Assembly (NCBI RefSeq): GCF_947500795.1
Contig: NZ_CANMTE010000001.1
Location: 744,001 to 808,000, forward strand
Source: an uncultured Gelidibacter sp.
GTDB taxonomy: Bacteria > Bacteroidota > Bacteroidia > Flavobacteriales > Flavobacteriaceae
Length of the DNA stretch: 64,000 bases
Direction: 5' to 3'
Shown: piece after piece, positions 42,692 through 52,037 of the stretch
Numbering within the stretch: position 1 is the first letter of the stretch
Layout: every line of letters begins with the position of its first letter
Notes under the pieces: model-generated
What the model was told of the DNA's origin: nothing
The model's database searches: none
The model's input: only the letters and a program-made list of their open reading frames with translations
Program-made: the position numbers and the translations under genes

Positions 42692-43414
42692 ATGGGAAGA
42701 GCTTTTGAATTTCGTAAAGCACGTAAAATGAAACGCTGGTCAGCAATGAGCAAGGCCTTTACGCGTATTGGTAAGGACATTGTAATGGCCGTTAAAGATG
42801 GCGGTCCTGATCCTGACACCAATGCAAGGTTGAGAGCTGTTATCCAAAATGCTAAGGCTGTGAATATGCCTAAGGATAATGTGGAACGTGCTATTAAGCG
42901 TGCTTCTGATAAAAGTTTGGGCGATTTTAAAGAGGTCCTTTTTGAAGGTTACGCACCTCATGGGATTGCCATTTTGGTCGAAACGGCTACAGACAACAAC
43001 ACGAGAACAGTTGCTAATGTGCGTAGTTATTTTAATAAATGTGATGGAAGTTTAGGGACTTCAGGTTCTGTGGTGTTTATGTTTGACCACACTTGCAACT
43101 TCAGAATTGCTGCTGAAGGTTTAGATCCTGAAGAGTTAGAATTAGAGTTCATTGATTTTGGTGCTGAAGAGGTATTTAAAGATGAAGATGATATTCTAAT
43201 TTACGCACCATTTGAAAGTTTTGGTGCTATACAATCTGAATTGGAAAAACGTAAAATTGAAATATTATCTTCAGGATTTGAACGTATTCCGCAAGTGACT
43301 AAAAAATTGACACCTGAAGAAGCTGAAGATGTTGAGAAACTTTTAGAAAAATTAGAAGAAGATGATGACGTGCAGAACGTGTATCACACTATGGAAGAAA
43401 GCACAGAAGAATAG
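42692..43414 (+). CDS. yebC: YebC/PmpR-family regulator
   Basis: The 240-residue protein belongs to the YebC/PmpR/TACO1 family. It has the N-terminal GRAFEFRKARKMKRW region, a conserved MPKDNVERAIKRA helix, and GYAPHGIAILVE. It has the usual three-domain architecture and an acidic C-terminus. Members have been described as transcription regulators and, more recently, as factors that relieve ribosome stalling. It is a single gene with its own promoter and terminator. Confidence 0.92.
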   Translation: MGRAFEFRKARKMKRWSAMSKAFTRIGKDIVMAVKDGGPDPDTNARLRAVIQNAKAVNMPKDNVERAIKRASDKSLGDFKEVLFEGYAPHGIAILVETATDNNTRTVANVRSYFNKCDGSLGTSGSVVFMFDHTCNFRIAAEGLDPEELELEFIDFGAEEVFKDEDDILIYAPFESFGAIQSELEKRKIEILSSGFERIPQVTKKLTPEEAEDVEKLLEKLEEDDDVQNVYHTMEESTEE

Positions 43415-43435
43415 ATTACAATTCTTATTTATATT

Positions 43436-43463
43436 AAAAAGGCCAACAATGATGTTGGCCTTT
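43436..43463 (+). terminator. yebC terminator
   Basis: AAAAAGGCCAACA pairs with TGTTGGCCTTT. It lies about 20 bases after the stop. Confidence 0.85.
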
Positions 43464-43844
43464 CTCTTTTTCATAGCAATGATTTCACAATAACAAACAC
43501 GATATTTCTTTCATGTAGTTGAGCCTGAAAATCATCAAATTTGATCTGCTCTATATTATATACGCCACACCATAGGAAAAGGTTTACAACTTTTTGTGAT
43601 TTAACAAAATTTTAAACTTGTTATGGGCGGTAAACCTAATGTGAACACCGGGTTTTACTCACTTTTGACAATTTGATATGAAAAAAGCCATCTCAGTAGA
43701 AGACGGCTTTTTGCATTGCAGAATTGATTATTGTTTCTCTTTAGGGACATAAAATGTTTACTGTATGTTTCAGCAATCAACACTATTAATTATAATTCAA
43801 ATTTCATGCCGTTTTGCAACATTATAATTCTAAATATTTCATAA
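43464..43844. other. Gene-free region with nested inverted repeats
   Basis: About 380 bases hold no credible gene. AGGTTTAC (43580-43587) is complementary to GTAAACCT (43630-43637), and inside them AACAA (43603-43607) pairs with TTGTT (43618-43622). A terminator-like hairpin (AAAAAAGCC...GGCTTTTT) follows at 43681-43712. The block between 43560 and 43712 could be a small structured transcript. Confidence 0.4.
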
Positions 43845-44393
43845 TTAAGAGTATGCATGAACTTTCCCTTTAACCCCGTGAAAGAAACTCTTCATATATT
43901 TAAAATCGGCTTCTAAATCGTCCGTTGGATAAAACGGTTCAGAGATTTTATTTTGTTTATGTTCAAAATCAAAAGTAAACATGATAATAGGCACATTTGC
44001 CTTTTTTGCGATATAGTAAAATCCGGTTTTCCACTCCTCTACTTTCTTTCGTGTCCCTTCTGGCGATAAGGCCAATCGGAATTCGTCTCTATTTTCGAAT
44101 AGTTTTGCAATGGCTTCTACTTTATTTTGTCCCGGGCGTCTGTCTAACGGTGCGCCTCCTATCGCTTTAAAATAATAGCTAAATGGCCATTTGAAAAGTT
44201 CTTTTTTAGCGATAAAATTTGATTTTACACCAATAACCTGTCGCATTAAAAGGGCGATATAAAAATCTTCCCAGCTGGTATGTGGAGCGCCAATAATGAC
44301 TGCTTTTTTAATAGTGTCCTTAGACATTGTGACATTTCCCACCACTTTCCATCCTAACACTTTAGAATAAATAAACTTCGATAACCATCTCAT
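43845..44393 (-). CDS. PlsC-like acyltransferase
   Basis: The 182-residue protein has the glycerolipid acyltransferase signature. The catalytic HxxxxD lies in APHTSWEDFYIAL near residue 37, and the glycerol-phosphate-binding region is SPEGTRKKVEEWKTGF. It lacks the usual N-terminal membrane helices and is shorter than most PlsC enzymes. It starts one base after the dehydrogenase stop and ends a four-gene reverse-strand cluster with kdsB. An acyltransferase in lipid A or envelope lipid synthesis is a reasonable inference. Confidence 0.82.
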   Translation of the reverse strand: MRWLSKFIYSKVLGWKVVGNVTMSKDTIKKAVIIGAPHTSWEDFYIALLMRQVIGVKSNFIAKKELFKWPFSYYFKAIGGAPLDRRPGQNKVEAIAKLFENRDEFRLALSPEGTRKKVEEWKTGFYYIAKKANVPIIMFTFDFEHKQNKISEPFYPTDDLEADFKYMKSFFHGVKGKVHAYS

Positions 44394-44394
44394 A

Positions 44395-45477
44395 TTACAT
44401 TTTCTCGTATAAGGTTCTCAATTTTTCCCTGGTGATGATTTGTTTCCATTTTTTACCAAGGGCATTTTCCCATAAGGGCTCCAATCCTAAAGCAACATCA
44501 ATCATGATGTTAAATTCGTCGTCAGTTAATTGAGCACAAATCCCTTGTGGAAGATTAATGCCATGTATTTTCTTCATTTCTTTAAAAATAGCGACGTCCT
44601 TTGGGTAAAACTCTTCAAGATGGTCAAACACAATACAATTTCCGATGCCGTGTTTTACTCCTAAATGATAACCCAATCCGTAGCTCATAGCATGTGCCAC
44701 ACCTACTTGAGAATAGGCAATACTCATTCCGCCGTGCCATGACGCCATCATTAGTTTGTCTTGCATCTCTTCAGCTGAACCGTTTCCGTCCATGAATATT
44801 TCCTTACACAGGTCGTAAGCTTTCTCACCATAACTTTGACTAAATGCATTCAAGTAGGTACCATTTAAAGATTCCACACAATGGATAAAACAATCCATCC
44901 CTGTGTAGAACCATTGGTCTTTAGGAACGTCTTTTGTCAATTCCGGATCTAATATAACTTGATCGAATGGCGTAAAATCTGAGTTAATGCCGAGTTTTCT
45001 ATCAGGGCCTGTCAATACGGTTGTACGAGAAACTTCTGCGCCAGTTCCTGAAATTGTAGGTACGCCAACATGATAGATTGCGGGAGATTTTACCAAATCC
45101 CAACCTTGATAATCTTTAGCTCCGCCTTCATTGGTGAGCATAATGGCTACTGCTTTCGCTAAATCTAAAATTGTTCCGCCGCCAATACCTATAATCCCTG
45201 ACGGATGATCTTTATGGTTCAAAATAATTTGTTCCACCAATTCATCCACTTGTGATGTTGAAGGTTCTTTATCGGCAGAAATAAAAAGAAGTTGATCTTC
45301 ATATGCTAACGAAATTCTAGAAGTCAACCATGCATTTCCTTTAAAAACATCATCCACTAAATAGATAAATGGCGCCTTAACGTTTAATCGCTTTGGTGCT
45401 AAAATATCGCTCAATTGGCTAAAACTGCCTCGCCCAAAAACTACTCTGGACACCATTGGATGATTTTTATAAGTCAT
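44395..45477 (-). CDS. kdnB: Iron-containing alcohol dehydrogenase, KdnB-like Kdo 8-oxidase
   Basis: The 360-residue group III alcohol dehydrogenase has GIGGGTILDLAKAVA (NAD-binding) and VPTISGTGAEVSRT. The metal ligands are the Asp and His of MDCFIHCVESL and two histidines in VAHAMSYGLGYHLGVKHG. It lies in one cluster with kdsB, which suggests KdnB, the Shewanella enzyme that oxidises C8 of Kdo as the first step to 8-amino-3,8-dideoxy-octulosonate. The aminotransferase KdnA is not adjacent. The assignment rests on family resemblance and context. Confidence 0.7.
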   Translation of the reverse strand: MTYKNHPMVSRVVFGRGSFSQLSDILAPKRLNVKAPFIYLVDDVFKGNAWLTSRISLAYEDQLLFISADKEPSTSQVDELVEQIILNHKDHPSGIIGIGGGTILDLAKAVAIMLTNEGGAKDYQGWDLVKSPAIYHVGVPTISGTGAEVSRTTVLTGPDRKLGINSDFTPFDQVILDPELTKDVPKDQWFYTGMDCFIHCVESLNGTYLNAFSQSYGEKAYDLCKEIFMDGNGSAEEMQDKLMMASWHGGMSIAYSQVGVAHAMSYGLGYHLGVKHGIGNCIVFDHLEEFYPKDVAIFKEMKKIHGINLPQGICAQLTDDEFNIMIDVALGLEPLWENALGKKWKQIITREKLRTLYEKM

Positions 45478-45488
45478 TATGTATCGTC

Positions 45489-46214
45489 TTAAACTTTAGA
45501 TTTAGAGTTTTTCTTCAGCATTGGAAGAACGTCCAATAAACTCGATAAGGTTTTATATTTCTTATGATCCTTTTCATTGGGCACCACTAGTTCATGAATC
45601 CATGTGGTATGAAATGGCACATGAATGGCGTGGGCCTTAATATTTATCAAAGGCAATATATCTGATTTTAATGAATTGCCAATCATTAAAAATTCAGAAG
45701 GTTTAATGTCTAAATGGTTCAATAATTTAGAATAATTAGCTTCTTTCTTTTCACTCAGAACTTCAATATGATGAAAATAATCCATTAAACCTGATTTTTC
45801 CAACTTCCGTTCCTGATCTAACAAATCGCCTTTAGTAACCACTATCAACCGATAATCTTCAGATAATGTATGAAGCACCTCCTCTACACCTTCCAATAAT
45901 TCGACAGGTTTATTGAGCATGTCCTTGCCTACATTTAGGATAGCTTCTATTGTTGTGTTGCTAATGGAATTGTTTGAAAGTTCCAGCGCTATTTCAACCA
46001 TCGAAAGGATGAAGCCTTTAATGCCGTAGCCGTATAATGGTAAATTCTCTATTTGGCGTTTAAACAGTTCTTGATCTATTTTGTTTGCTGTTTCATAAGG
46101 AGCCAACAGTTTTGCAAACTCGAGTTCAGCGTCCCTGAAATAGGTTTCATTAACCCACAACGTGTCATCAGCATCAAAACCAATTACTTTTATGTTCTTA
46201 TAGTCTATTTCCAT
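45489..46214 (-). CDS. HAD-family hydrolase
   Basis: The 241-residue protein has haloacid dehalogenase motif [10 protein letters not shown] with the nucleophilic Asp, motif II VVTKGD, and a later motif IV region [11 protein letters not shown] helical cap lies between motifs I and II, giving a Cof- or YjjG-like C1 cap. It overlaps the end of kdsB by 10 bases, indicating tight coupling. A Kdo-8-phosphate or similar phosphatase role is possible from context, but KdsC proper is a smaller, capless protein, so this is uncertain. Confidence 0.82.
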   Translation of the reverse strand: MEIDYKNIKVIGFDADDTLWVNETYFRDAELEFAKLLAPYETANKIDQELFKRQIENLPLYGYGIKGFILSMVEIALELSNNSISNTTIEAILNVGKDMLNKPVELLEGVEEVLHTLSEDYRLIVVTKGDLLDQERKLEKSGLMDYFHHIEVLSEKKEANYSKLLNHLDIKPSEFLMIGNSLKSDILPLINIKAHAIHVPFHTTWIHELVVPNEKDHKKYKTLSSLLDVLPMLKKNSKSKV

Positions 46215-46933
46215 AAACGTTTTGCGCGTTCCAAGTCTTCTGGTGTATCAATTTCAACACCTTCTACGTGCGTTTCGACCATTTTAATTCGTTTGCCATA
46301 TTCCAAATAACGGATGCATTCTATCTTTTCAGTCGCTTCAATAAATTGCATTGGTAACTTGTAAAAATCGAGAAGGGCCTGTTTTCTAAATGCATAAATT
46401 CCTTTATGTTTAAAATAACGGGCGCCTGCTTCTTTATCTCGTGGATAAGGAATCGGGCTTCTTGAGAAATAGAGTGCGAAATTGTTTTGATCAACAATAA
46501 CTTTTACCGTATTAGGATTGCTGATATCCTCCCAATCATGGATTTCTACCATTAACGATGCCAAGTCAATTTGTTTGTCATGGTCGTCTTTAAAGGCATT
46601 GAGTACCTTTTCTAAACTTTCACGTTCAGTAAACGGTTCATCACCTTGTACATTGACAACAATATCGACATCTAAATCTTCAACAGCCTCTGCAATCCTA
46701 TCGCTACCAGATTCATGTTCTTTTTTGCTCATGATGGCTTTTCCACCATTATTTACAATTTCGTCATAAATAATAGGACTATCAGTTACCACATAAACGT
46801 CATCAAACAAGTTGGTTGCAACAGTGGCTTCATAAGTTCTAAGAATTACGGTTTTACCCGCCAAATCCTTCATTAATTTACCTGGAAATCGTGATGCGCT
46901 ATAACGCGCCGGAATCATTGAAATTATCTTCAT
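46205..46933 (-). CDS. kdsB: CMP-Kdo synthetase (3-deoxy-manno-octulosonate cytidylyltransferase)
   Basis: KdsB activates Kdo with CTP to form CMP-Kdo for lipopolysaccharide inner core synthesis. The 242-residue protein has the pyrophosphorylase motif [22 protein letters not shown] (spaced as usual), VQGDEPF and [16 protein letters not shown]. It is the first gene of a reverse-strand cluster and overlaps the HAD gene by 10 bases. Confidence 0.95.
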   Translation of the reverse strand: MKIISMIPARYSASRFPGKLMKDLAGKTVILRTYEATVATNLFDDVYVVTDSPIIYDEIVNNGGKAIMSKKEHESGSDRIAEAVEDLDVDIVVNVQGDEPFTERESLEKVLNAFKDDHDKQIDLASLMVEIHDWEDISNPNTVKVIVDQNNFALYFSRSPIPYPRDKEAGARYFKHKGIYAFRKQALLDFYKLPMQFIEATEKIECIRYLEYGKRIKMVETHVEGVEIDTPEDLERAKRLWK

Positions 46934-46978
46934 AGTTGACCTTGAATTCTAATCAAAAATAAAACTTTTTAAGGTATT

Positions 46979-47542
46979 TCAGGGCTTGGAAGGTTTAATC
47001 TTTTTATAAAGTTTGAAAATGATAAACAGTACAAAAATGACCAAGACGAAAGCGATGATTGGTAAGAAAATTGAAAAGATGGACATGACAATGGAAGTGC
47101 CTGTTTCAACGGTAGATACCAACGGATTTCCAAATCCTGCAGTAGACACAGTTGAGGTCACCCGCGAAGCTCCCGCAGCACTTTTAATGGTTGCTGCTGT
47201 ACCGCCTCCTGCAATAATTGCCAGTGCCCAGGTAATGACAGGACTTAAATCGGCAACAGTAGATACCATTACCGCTGTGCCTGCAATTGCTGCCAATGGA
47301 ATTGCAATGGTGTCCAATGAATTATCGACCACAGGAATGTAGTAGGCTAAAATTTCAATGAATGTGGCCACACCTAATGTGATTACTGCAGTGAGACTGC
47401 CAATCCAAACCCATGAAGAATTCAATTCCCATATATTAAAGTAGGATGCTAAACTGAGGGCGAATAAAGGCAAGAACACCCTAAAACCCACCGATGCGGC
47501 CAATCCGATACCCAAAAAGATGCTTATAAGTGTTTCAGTCAT
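46979..47542 (-). CDS. DUF4126 membrane protein
   Basis: The 187-residue protein has about five hydrophobic segments. The Gly/Ala-rich central block (AGGGTAATIKSAAGASR) is followed by ETGTSIVMSIFSIFLPI. These features match the DUF4126 family of membrane proteins, whose function is unknown. It ends with a short basic tail. It lies 45 bases upstream of kdsB on the same strand and may share its promoter. Confidence 0.8.
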   Translation of the reverse strand: MTETLISIFLGIGLAASVGFRVFLPLFALSLASYFNIWELNSSWVWIGSLTAVITLGVATFIEILAYYIPVVDNSLDTIAIPLAAIAGTAVMVSTVADLSPVITWALAIIAGGGTAATIKSAAGASRVTSTVSTAGFGNPLVSTVETGTSIVMSIFSIFLPIIAFVLVIFVLFIIFKLYKKIKPSKP

Positions 47543-47673
47543 ATAAATCCGGAAATCTTAGAAAAGGATATTGTATCCATTAACTATTCCTTAAAGTTAT
47601 AAATTTCATTCGGATGTAGGCTAAAAATTTAGCATAGAAAACATGGGCAGCTATTCTAGATAGATATATTATA

Positions 47674-49113
47674 TTAAGATTCGAAAAACTCATCGGGAAA
47701 CCCTATCAAATATAATTTCTCTTTTGCACGGGTCATTGCGGTATAAAGCCATCTCAAATAATCTTTATCAATACCGTTTGGCAAATAAGGTTGTTCCACA
47801 AAAACCGTGTGCCACTGTCCACCTTGCGATTTATGACAAGTAATGGCGTAAGAAAATTTTACCTGTAAAGCGTTGAAATGCTTATTGTTCTTAATCTTTA
47901 GAAATTTTTTATAATTGGAAGTTTCCTCTTCGTAATCTTTTTGCACTTCAAGGTACAATTTGTTAGATTCTTCATAAGGTAAGGATGGGGATTCCGCTTC
48001 AATAGTATCTAAAAGTAAAACCGTTTCAAAAGGTGCCATTTTTGGATAATCGACCATTTGCACTTTCACTTCTGCAAATCTAAATCCATATAAATCCTGA
48101 ATGCTAAAGATTTCCAACACCTGAATAATATCGCCATTAGCAATAAAACCGGCTTCTGAAGTTGGTTTTACCCAAAAATAATTATTCTTTACGACCATTA
48201 GAAAATCGCCTACGGTAAGCTCATTCTCATTATTTAAAATACGCTCCCTAATTTGCTTGTTGTACAAATTGGCACGTTTATTACTCCTTACAATGATGGC
48301 CGTCTCTTCATTTCCTTGATCGGAATATCCATCATTGATAGCATCCATAATCTCATAGCCATCCACAAGCCTGACAATATCTGAATAGCCTTTCAGATTA
48401 ATTTTAAAAGACTCATAAAATTCACCTTCCAAAACATCGCGGAGGTTGGTGGCATTCATCAAAATACCTGAACCCTCTGCTTGACGCATCACCTCGTCCA
48501 ATTCCATGGAAATGACGCTTTTGTTATAATTAAGATTTAGTTGCACACTATCTAACGCCGGACTTAAATCAGACTTTACAGGTGGCAACTGCGCTTTATC
48601 TCCAATAAGTAAGAGTTTGCAATTGTGTCCAGAATAGACGTATTGCATCAAATCATCCAATAAAGAGCCGTTTTCAAACAATTTGGAATCCGAAGGTGCA
48701 TCAGGAATCATCGAGGCTTCATCAACAATAAATATGGTATTGCGATGTTTGTTGGGCTGCATCACAAACTTCACCCCACCGCCTTTGTCTTTTTTAGGAA
48801 AGTAAATTTTCTTATGTATGGTAAAGGCTTCTTTGCCCGAGTAATTAGAAATCACTTTAGCAGCTCTTCCAGTTGGAGCCATTAATACCGCACTTTTCTT
48901 AATATGCCATAAATTGGATACTAATGTTCCAATAATACTAGTTTTTCCGGTACCTGCGAATCCTTTTAGGAGATAGATTTGGTTATTATTGGTATCAAAA
49001 ACAAAATTAGAAAGCTGATCTAGTACAATATTCTGTTTTAATGTGGGTTCAAAAGGAAATTTTTGTTTTAAAAGTTTATAAAAATCGGAGGCATTCATAT
49101 TTCTGTCGTTCAT
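47674..49113 (-). CDS. SF1 DNA helicase, RecD/Dda-like
   Basis: From ATG 49113 the protein has 479 residues; an ATG at 49098 is also possible. A longer in-frame extension to 49374 overlaps the divergent gene and looks non-coding. Motif I is GFAGTGKTS, motif II VDEASM, motif III LLIGDKAQLPPV, and a C-terminal UvrD_C_2 region has TCHKSQGGQW and YTAMTRAKEKLYLI. This is the arrangement of RecD-like and Dda-like 5'-3' helicases without RecBC partners. It is a common lone flavobacterial gene. Confidence 0.88.
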   Translation of the reverse strand: MNDRNMNASDFYKLLKQKFPFEPTLKQNIVLDQLSNFVFDTNNNQIYLLKGFAGTGKTSIIGTLVSNLWHIKKSAVLMAPTGRAAKVISNYSGKEAFTIHKKIYFPKKDKGGGVKFVMQPNKHRNTIFIVDEASMIPDAPSDSKLFENGSLLDDLMQYVYSGHNCKLLLIGDKAQLPPVKSDLSPALDSVQLNLNYNKSVISMELDEVMRQAEGSGILMNATNLRDVLEGEFYESFKINLKGYSDIVRLVDGYEIMDAINDGYSDQGNEETAIIVRSNKRANLYNKQIRERILNNENELTVGDFLMVVKNNYFWVKPTSEAGFIANGDIIQVLEIFSIQDLYGFRFAEVKVQMVDYPKMAPFETVLLLDTIEAESPSLPYEESNKLYLEVQKDYEEETSNYKKFLKIKNNKHFNALQVKFSYAITCHKSQGGQWHTVFVEQPYLPNGIDKDYLRWLYTAMTRAKEKLYLIGFPDEFFES

Positions 49114-49261
49114 TTTTCTTAAAGCCGAAAGATAAGGTTTATAAGGGATTGTTGTAACTTTATACCTCAATATTTGTAAGCTTTCTACAATATATAAGAC
49201 CTCACATTTTTTAATTTTGTCATTTTTATAGGGATTGGTTTTCGTGAATAAAAAAAAATTG

Positions 49262-49269
49262 TAGATTTG
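49262..49269 (+). promoter_or_regulatory. -7 element for the membrane-anchored hypothetical gene
   Basis: TAGATTTG fits TAnnTTTG and lies 35 bases before the ATG at 49304. Confidence 0.5.
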
Positions 49270-49303
49270 CGTTAGACCATTTATAAAAATAAACTCACAA
49301 ACT

Positions 49304-50032
49304 ATGCTAACAGTAATTCTTGCTATTGTAATTGTTATCCTTCTTACGATTGGAATCGTTTGGTTGATTGACAAATTTGTTCCTAAAAACTTTAAGCCAA
49401 TCTTACATATTGTTCTATGGGTGGCTATTGCTTTTCTAGGCTATTCTACCTTTATGTCAGTATATGGAGAAATCCAATTCAATCAACTTAAAGAAAAGCG
49501 TTATGCTGCTGTTATTGAAAAACTAATCGATATTAGAGATGCTGAATTAGCATACAAACAAGTAAACGGCAAATTCACTGATAACTTTGATGCTTTAATA
49601 AAATTTGTTGATACAGGTAAATATGTAATCACACAACGAAGAGATTCTTCTATTGTAGATGCGGAAGCTACAAAACTTTTTGGAGGCGTTACAATAATGA
49701 AAGACATTGTACTTATTGATACTTTAGCTTTTGTATCTGTTAAGGATTCTTTATTTGGAGCTGATACACGTTATAAAACAATGATGAATGTGCCTGTAGG
49801 TAAACCAGGTACAAAGTTCTCATTGAAAGCTGGTAAATTAGAAAACATTCCTGTTTTTGAAGCTAGCGTTGATAAAGCTCTCATCTTAGATGGCGAAGAC
49901 AAAAACTTAATTGCTAAAGAAAAGCAAGTGGTTTCTGTTGATGGCGTTAACGGACCAAAACTTATGGTAGGTTCAATGGATGAAGTTAAAACTAACGGAA
50001 ACTGGCCGAAAAACTACTCAACGAGAGATTAA
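49304..50032 (+). CDS. Membrane-anchored hypothetical protein
   Basis: The 242-residue protein has two N-terminal hydrophobic segments (about 1-25 and 32-55). A coiled helix around QLKEKRYAAVIEKLIDIRDAELAYKQVNG follows, then a mostly beta soluble part. I do not recognise a characterised family. The helix followed by GKFTDNFDALIKF resembles the prepilin-like helix of some envelope proteins, but the type IV prepilin cleavage site is missing. Its stop is one base before the next start, so it is likely cotranscribed with the DUF3822-like gene and rsmD. Confidence 0.65.
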   Translation: MLTVILAIVIVILLTIGIVWLIDKFVPKNFKPILHIVLWVAIAFLGYSTFMSVYGEIQFNQLKEKRYAAVIEKLIDIRDAELAYKQVNGKFTDNFDALIKFVDTGKYVITQRRDSSIVDAEATKLFGGVTIMKDIVLIDTLAFVSVKDSLFGADTRYKTMMNVPVGKPGTKFSLKAGKLENIPVFEASVDKALILDGEDKNLIAKEKQVVSVDGVNGPKLMVGSMDEVKTNGNWPKNYSTRD

Positions 50033-50033
50033 A

Positions 50034-50852
50034 TTGGAATCACATATCTTAAAAAAACTGTCCATTCAAATTAGTTTGAGTGGACTTTCTTTTTGTATAC
50101 TAAACAGTGCTGACACTAAAGTGGACTATTTAAAGCGCATCGACTTTAAAAATAAACTTACACCAGAAGCTGTTTTGGACCATCTCAAAAAAGCCATTGC
50201 TGAAGAATCGCTTTTAAGAGAGCACTTTGATAGCGTTTTGGTAATTTTCCAAAATGACCTGTCCAACTTAGTTCCGGCAGAATATTTTAACGAAGAACAT
50301 TCAGCCGACTATTTAAAGTTCAGTTCTAAAATTATCAAAACCGATTTCATTTCCCACGATACCATTGCGGCCAATAATAGTGTGAATGTTTTTGTACCTT
50401 ATGTGAACATCAATAATTATGTTTTTGATGTCTATGGGGAATTTGAATACAAACACGCCTCCACCATTTTAATGGAACATGCATTAAAAGAAGAACAAGG
50501 CGCTGAGGATGACAAAATGTATATTAATGTGGCACCGTTTCATTATGAGATGGTCGTGGTCAAAAAAGGACAACTGCAACTTTACAATACGTTTGAATAC
50601 GACACCAAAGAAGATTTTATCTACTTTATACTCTTTGCAATTGAGCAGCTGCAGTTGGATCCGGAAACCCTTATTGTTAAATTAACAGGGATTATTGAGA
50701 AGGATGATGCACTCTTTAATATGCTTTATACCTATATTCGATTTGTAGAGTTTGATAAACCATCACAATCATTTACGTTTGATAGTATTGACATCAATGC
50801 ATCCAAACATCAACACACCCTTATTTTAAACAGTTTTAACTCATGCGAATAA
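50034..50852 (+). CDS. DUF3822-like protein
   Basis: The likely start is TTG at 50034, just after the preceding stop. An ATG at 49980 would add 18 residues encoded in the overlap with the upstream gene. The product has about 272 residues and begins near KKLSIQISLSGLSFCIL, typical of the DUF3822 family. That family is predicted to share an actin-like or ASKHA-like fold, with no known function. It overlaps rsmD by 10 bases, which suggests translational coupling. Confidence 0.7.
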   Translation: MESHILKKLSIQISLSGLSFCILNSADTKVDYLKRIDFKNKLTPEAVLDHLKKAIAEESLLREHFDSVLVIFQNDLSNLVPAEYFNEEHSADYLKFSSKIIKTDFISHDTIAANNSVNVFVPYVNINNYVFDVYGEFEYKHASTILMEHALKEEQGAEDDKMYINVAPFHYEMVVVKKGQLQLYNTFEYDTKEDFIYFILFAIEQLQLDPETLIVKLTGIIEKDDALFNMLYTYIRFVEFDKPSQSFTFDSIDINASKHQHTLILNSFNSCE

Positions 50853-51397
50853 TCTCAGGTAAATTTAAAGGAAGACGCATTACGCCGCCAAAAAAACTAC
50901 CAGTGCGTCCAACCACGGATATGGCCAAGGAAGCGCTTTTTAATGTGATCAACAATAATTATTATTTTGACGAGATTTCCGTTTTAGATTTATTTGCGGG
51001 AACAGGAAGCATCAGCTATGAATTTGCATCTCGAGGCACAGAAGATATTACTTGTGTGGATGAAGATGCAGGTTGTATTAAATTCATCAATAAAACTGCT
51101 GAAGAATTTGTAATGGACATCAAAACTGTTAGAAGCGATGTCTTTAAATTCTTAGAAACTGCAAAACTACAAGCAACGGTGATTTTCGCTGATCCGCCTT
51201 ATGGAATTAGCATGGAATTGTTTTCGAAAATTCCGGAGTTGGTTTTTCAAAATAACCTTTTGGAAGACGATGGCATTTTAATTGTGGAACACGCTAAACA
51301 GATGGATCTTTCTGAACTTCCTTATTTTAGTTACTCAAAGCATTATGGAAGCAGCGTATTTAGTTACTTCGAAAGACCTGAATTGACTATAACCTAG
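50843..51397 (+). CDS. rsmD: 16S rRNA (guanine-N2)-methyltransferase RsmD
   Basis: RsmD methylates G966 (E. coli numbering) of 16S rRNA. The 184-residue protein has the N-terminal MRIISGKFKGRRITPP and RPTTDMAKEALFN, the SAM motif VLDLFAGTGSISYE and the catalytic FADPPYG. All are diagnostic of the family. It is the last gene of a three-gene group. Confidence 0.94.
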   Translation: MRIISGKFKGRRITPPKKLPVRPTTDMAKEALFNVINNNYYFDEISVLDLFAGTGSISYEFASRGTEDITCVDEDAGCIKFINKTAEEFVMDIKTVRSDVFKFLETAKLQATVIFADPPYGISMELFSKIPELVFQNNLLEDDGILIVEHAKQMDLSELPYFSYSKHYGSSVFSYFERPELTIT

Positions 51398-51422
51398 ACC
51401 ATATACATTCATCAATAAATAA

Positions 51423-51458
51423 AACAAAGCCCTTTAGATCACTCCAAAGGGCTTGTTT
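51423..51458. terminator. Bidirectional terminator between rsmD and rnpB
   Basis: AAGCCCTTT pairs with AAAGGGCTT around a 10-base loop, with short A/T tracts on both sides. It serves convergent rsmD and rnpB. Confidence 0.75.
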
Positions 51459-51462
51459 ATTT

Positions 51463-51798
51463 AAGTAAATCTATAAGCCGAATTCTGTACTTCTTCAGTA
51501 TAAAATAAATTATAAAAAGAAAAAGCCCTTATCATTTATCTGAGTGTACTGTTACCAGCACACTTTAGCTGTCTACCCTCCAACAATCGAGCGTGCCGCC
51601 CTCAAACGTTGGTATACATGACATTGCACCACATAGAGTTTACCTGGTTTCACTACAGCATTACCTGTACATACTTTCTGTTGCACTTTTCCTGATCTCA
51701 CGACCGATGGCCATTAACCATTATGTTGCACTACGGTGTTCGGACTTTCCTCCAAATGTCCAAGCTAGTTGAGCATTCAGCGATAAGGCGACTTACTT
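51463..51798 (-). ncRNA. rnpB: RNase P RNA
   Basis: On the minus strand the RNA begins AAGTAAGTCGCC and ends near ACAGAATTCGGCTTAT followed by TTACTT. The terminal AAGTAA and TTACTT can pair as helix P1. The conserved region GGAGGAAAGTCCGAACACC sits about 45 bases from the 5' end, and the complementary 3' signature (CAGAATTCGGCTTA) marks P4. The length of about 336 bases fits a bacterial class A RNase P RNA. The 5' end is supported by a -7 element at 51811-51804, six bases upstream. Confidence 0.93.
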
Positions 51799-51803
51799 GG
51801 GGT

Positions 51804-51811
51804 CAAAGTTA
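51804..51811 (-). promoter_or_regulatory. -7 element of rnpB
   Basis: The minus strand reads TAACTTTG, a match to TAnnTTTG. Its position predicts a start at the rnpB 5' end. Confidence 0.65.
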
Positions 51812-51980
51812 CTTTAAAGTTTTAACTACTTAAAGTTTTAAATGCCTAAAGTTGACTCTAAATCCAAAATCTCGCTTTCGTTAAACCGAAATTTTTTGAA
51901 GAGCGTCAACATCTAACATTTTTTGTTAATAACTAATACTAAAATCGGCCGTTGTGACTACGTATTTAGAACTGATTTTA

Positions 51981-51988
51981 TAACTTTG
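51981..51988 (+). promoter_or_regulatory. -7 element for dnaX
   Basis: TAACTTTG fits TAnnTTTG and lies 50 bases before the dnaX ATG. Confidence 0.5.
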
Positions 51989-52037
51989 TTACTTCTAGTT
52001 TAGCATCCATGATGTTGTACTAAATTCAGATTTATCA

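Noticed and set aside
49114-49374. N-terminal extension of the SF1 helicase
   Set aside because: It overlaps the divergent gene and its -7 element and lacks any helicase motif.
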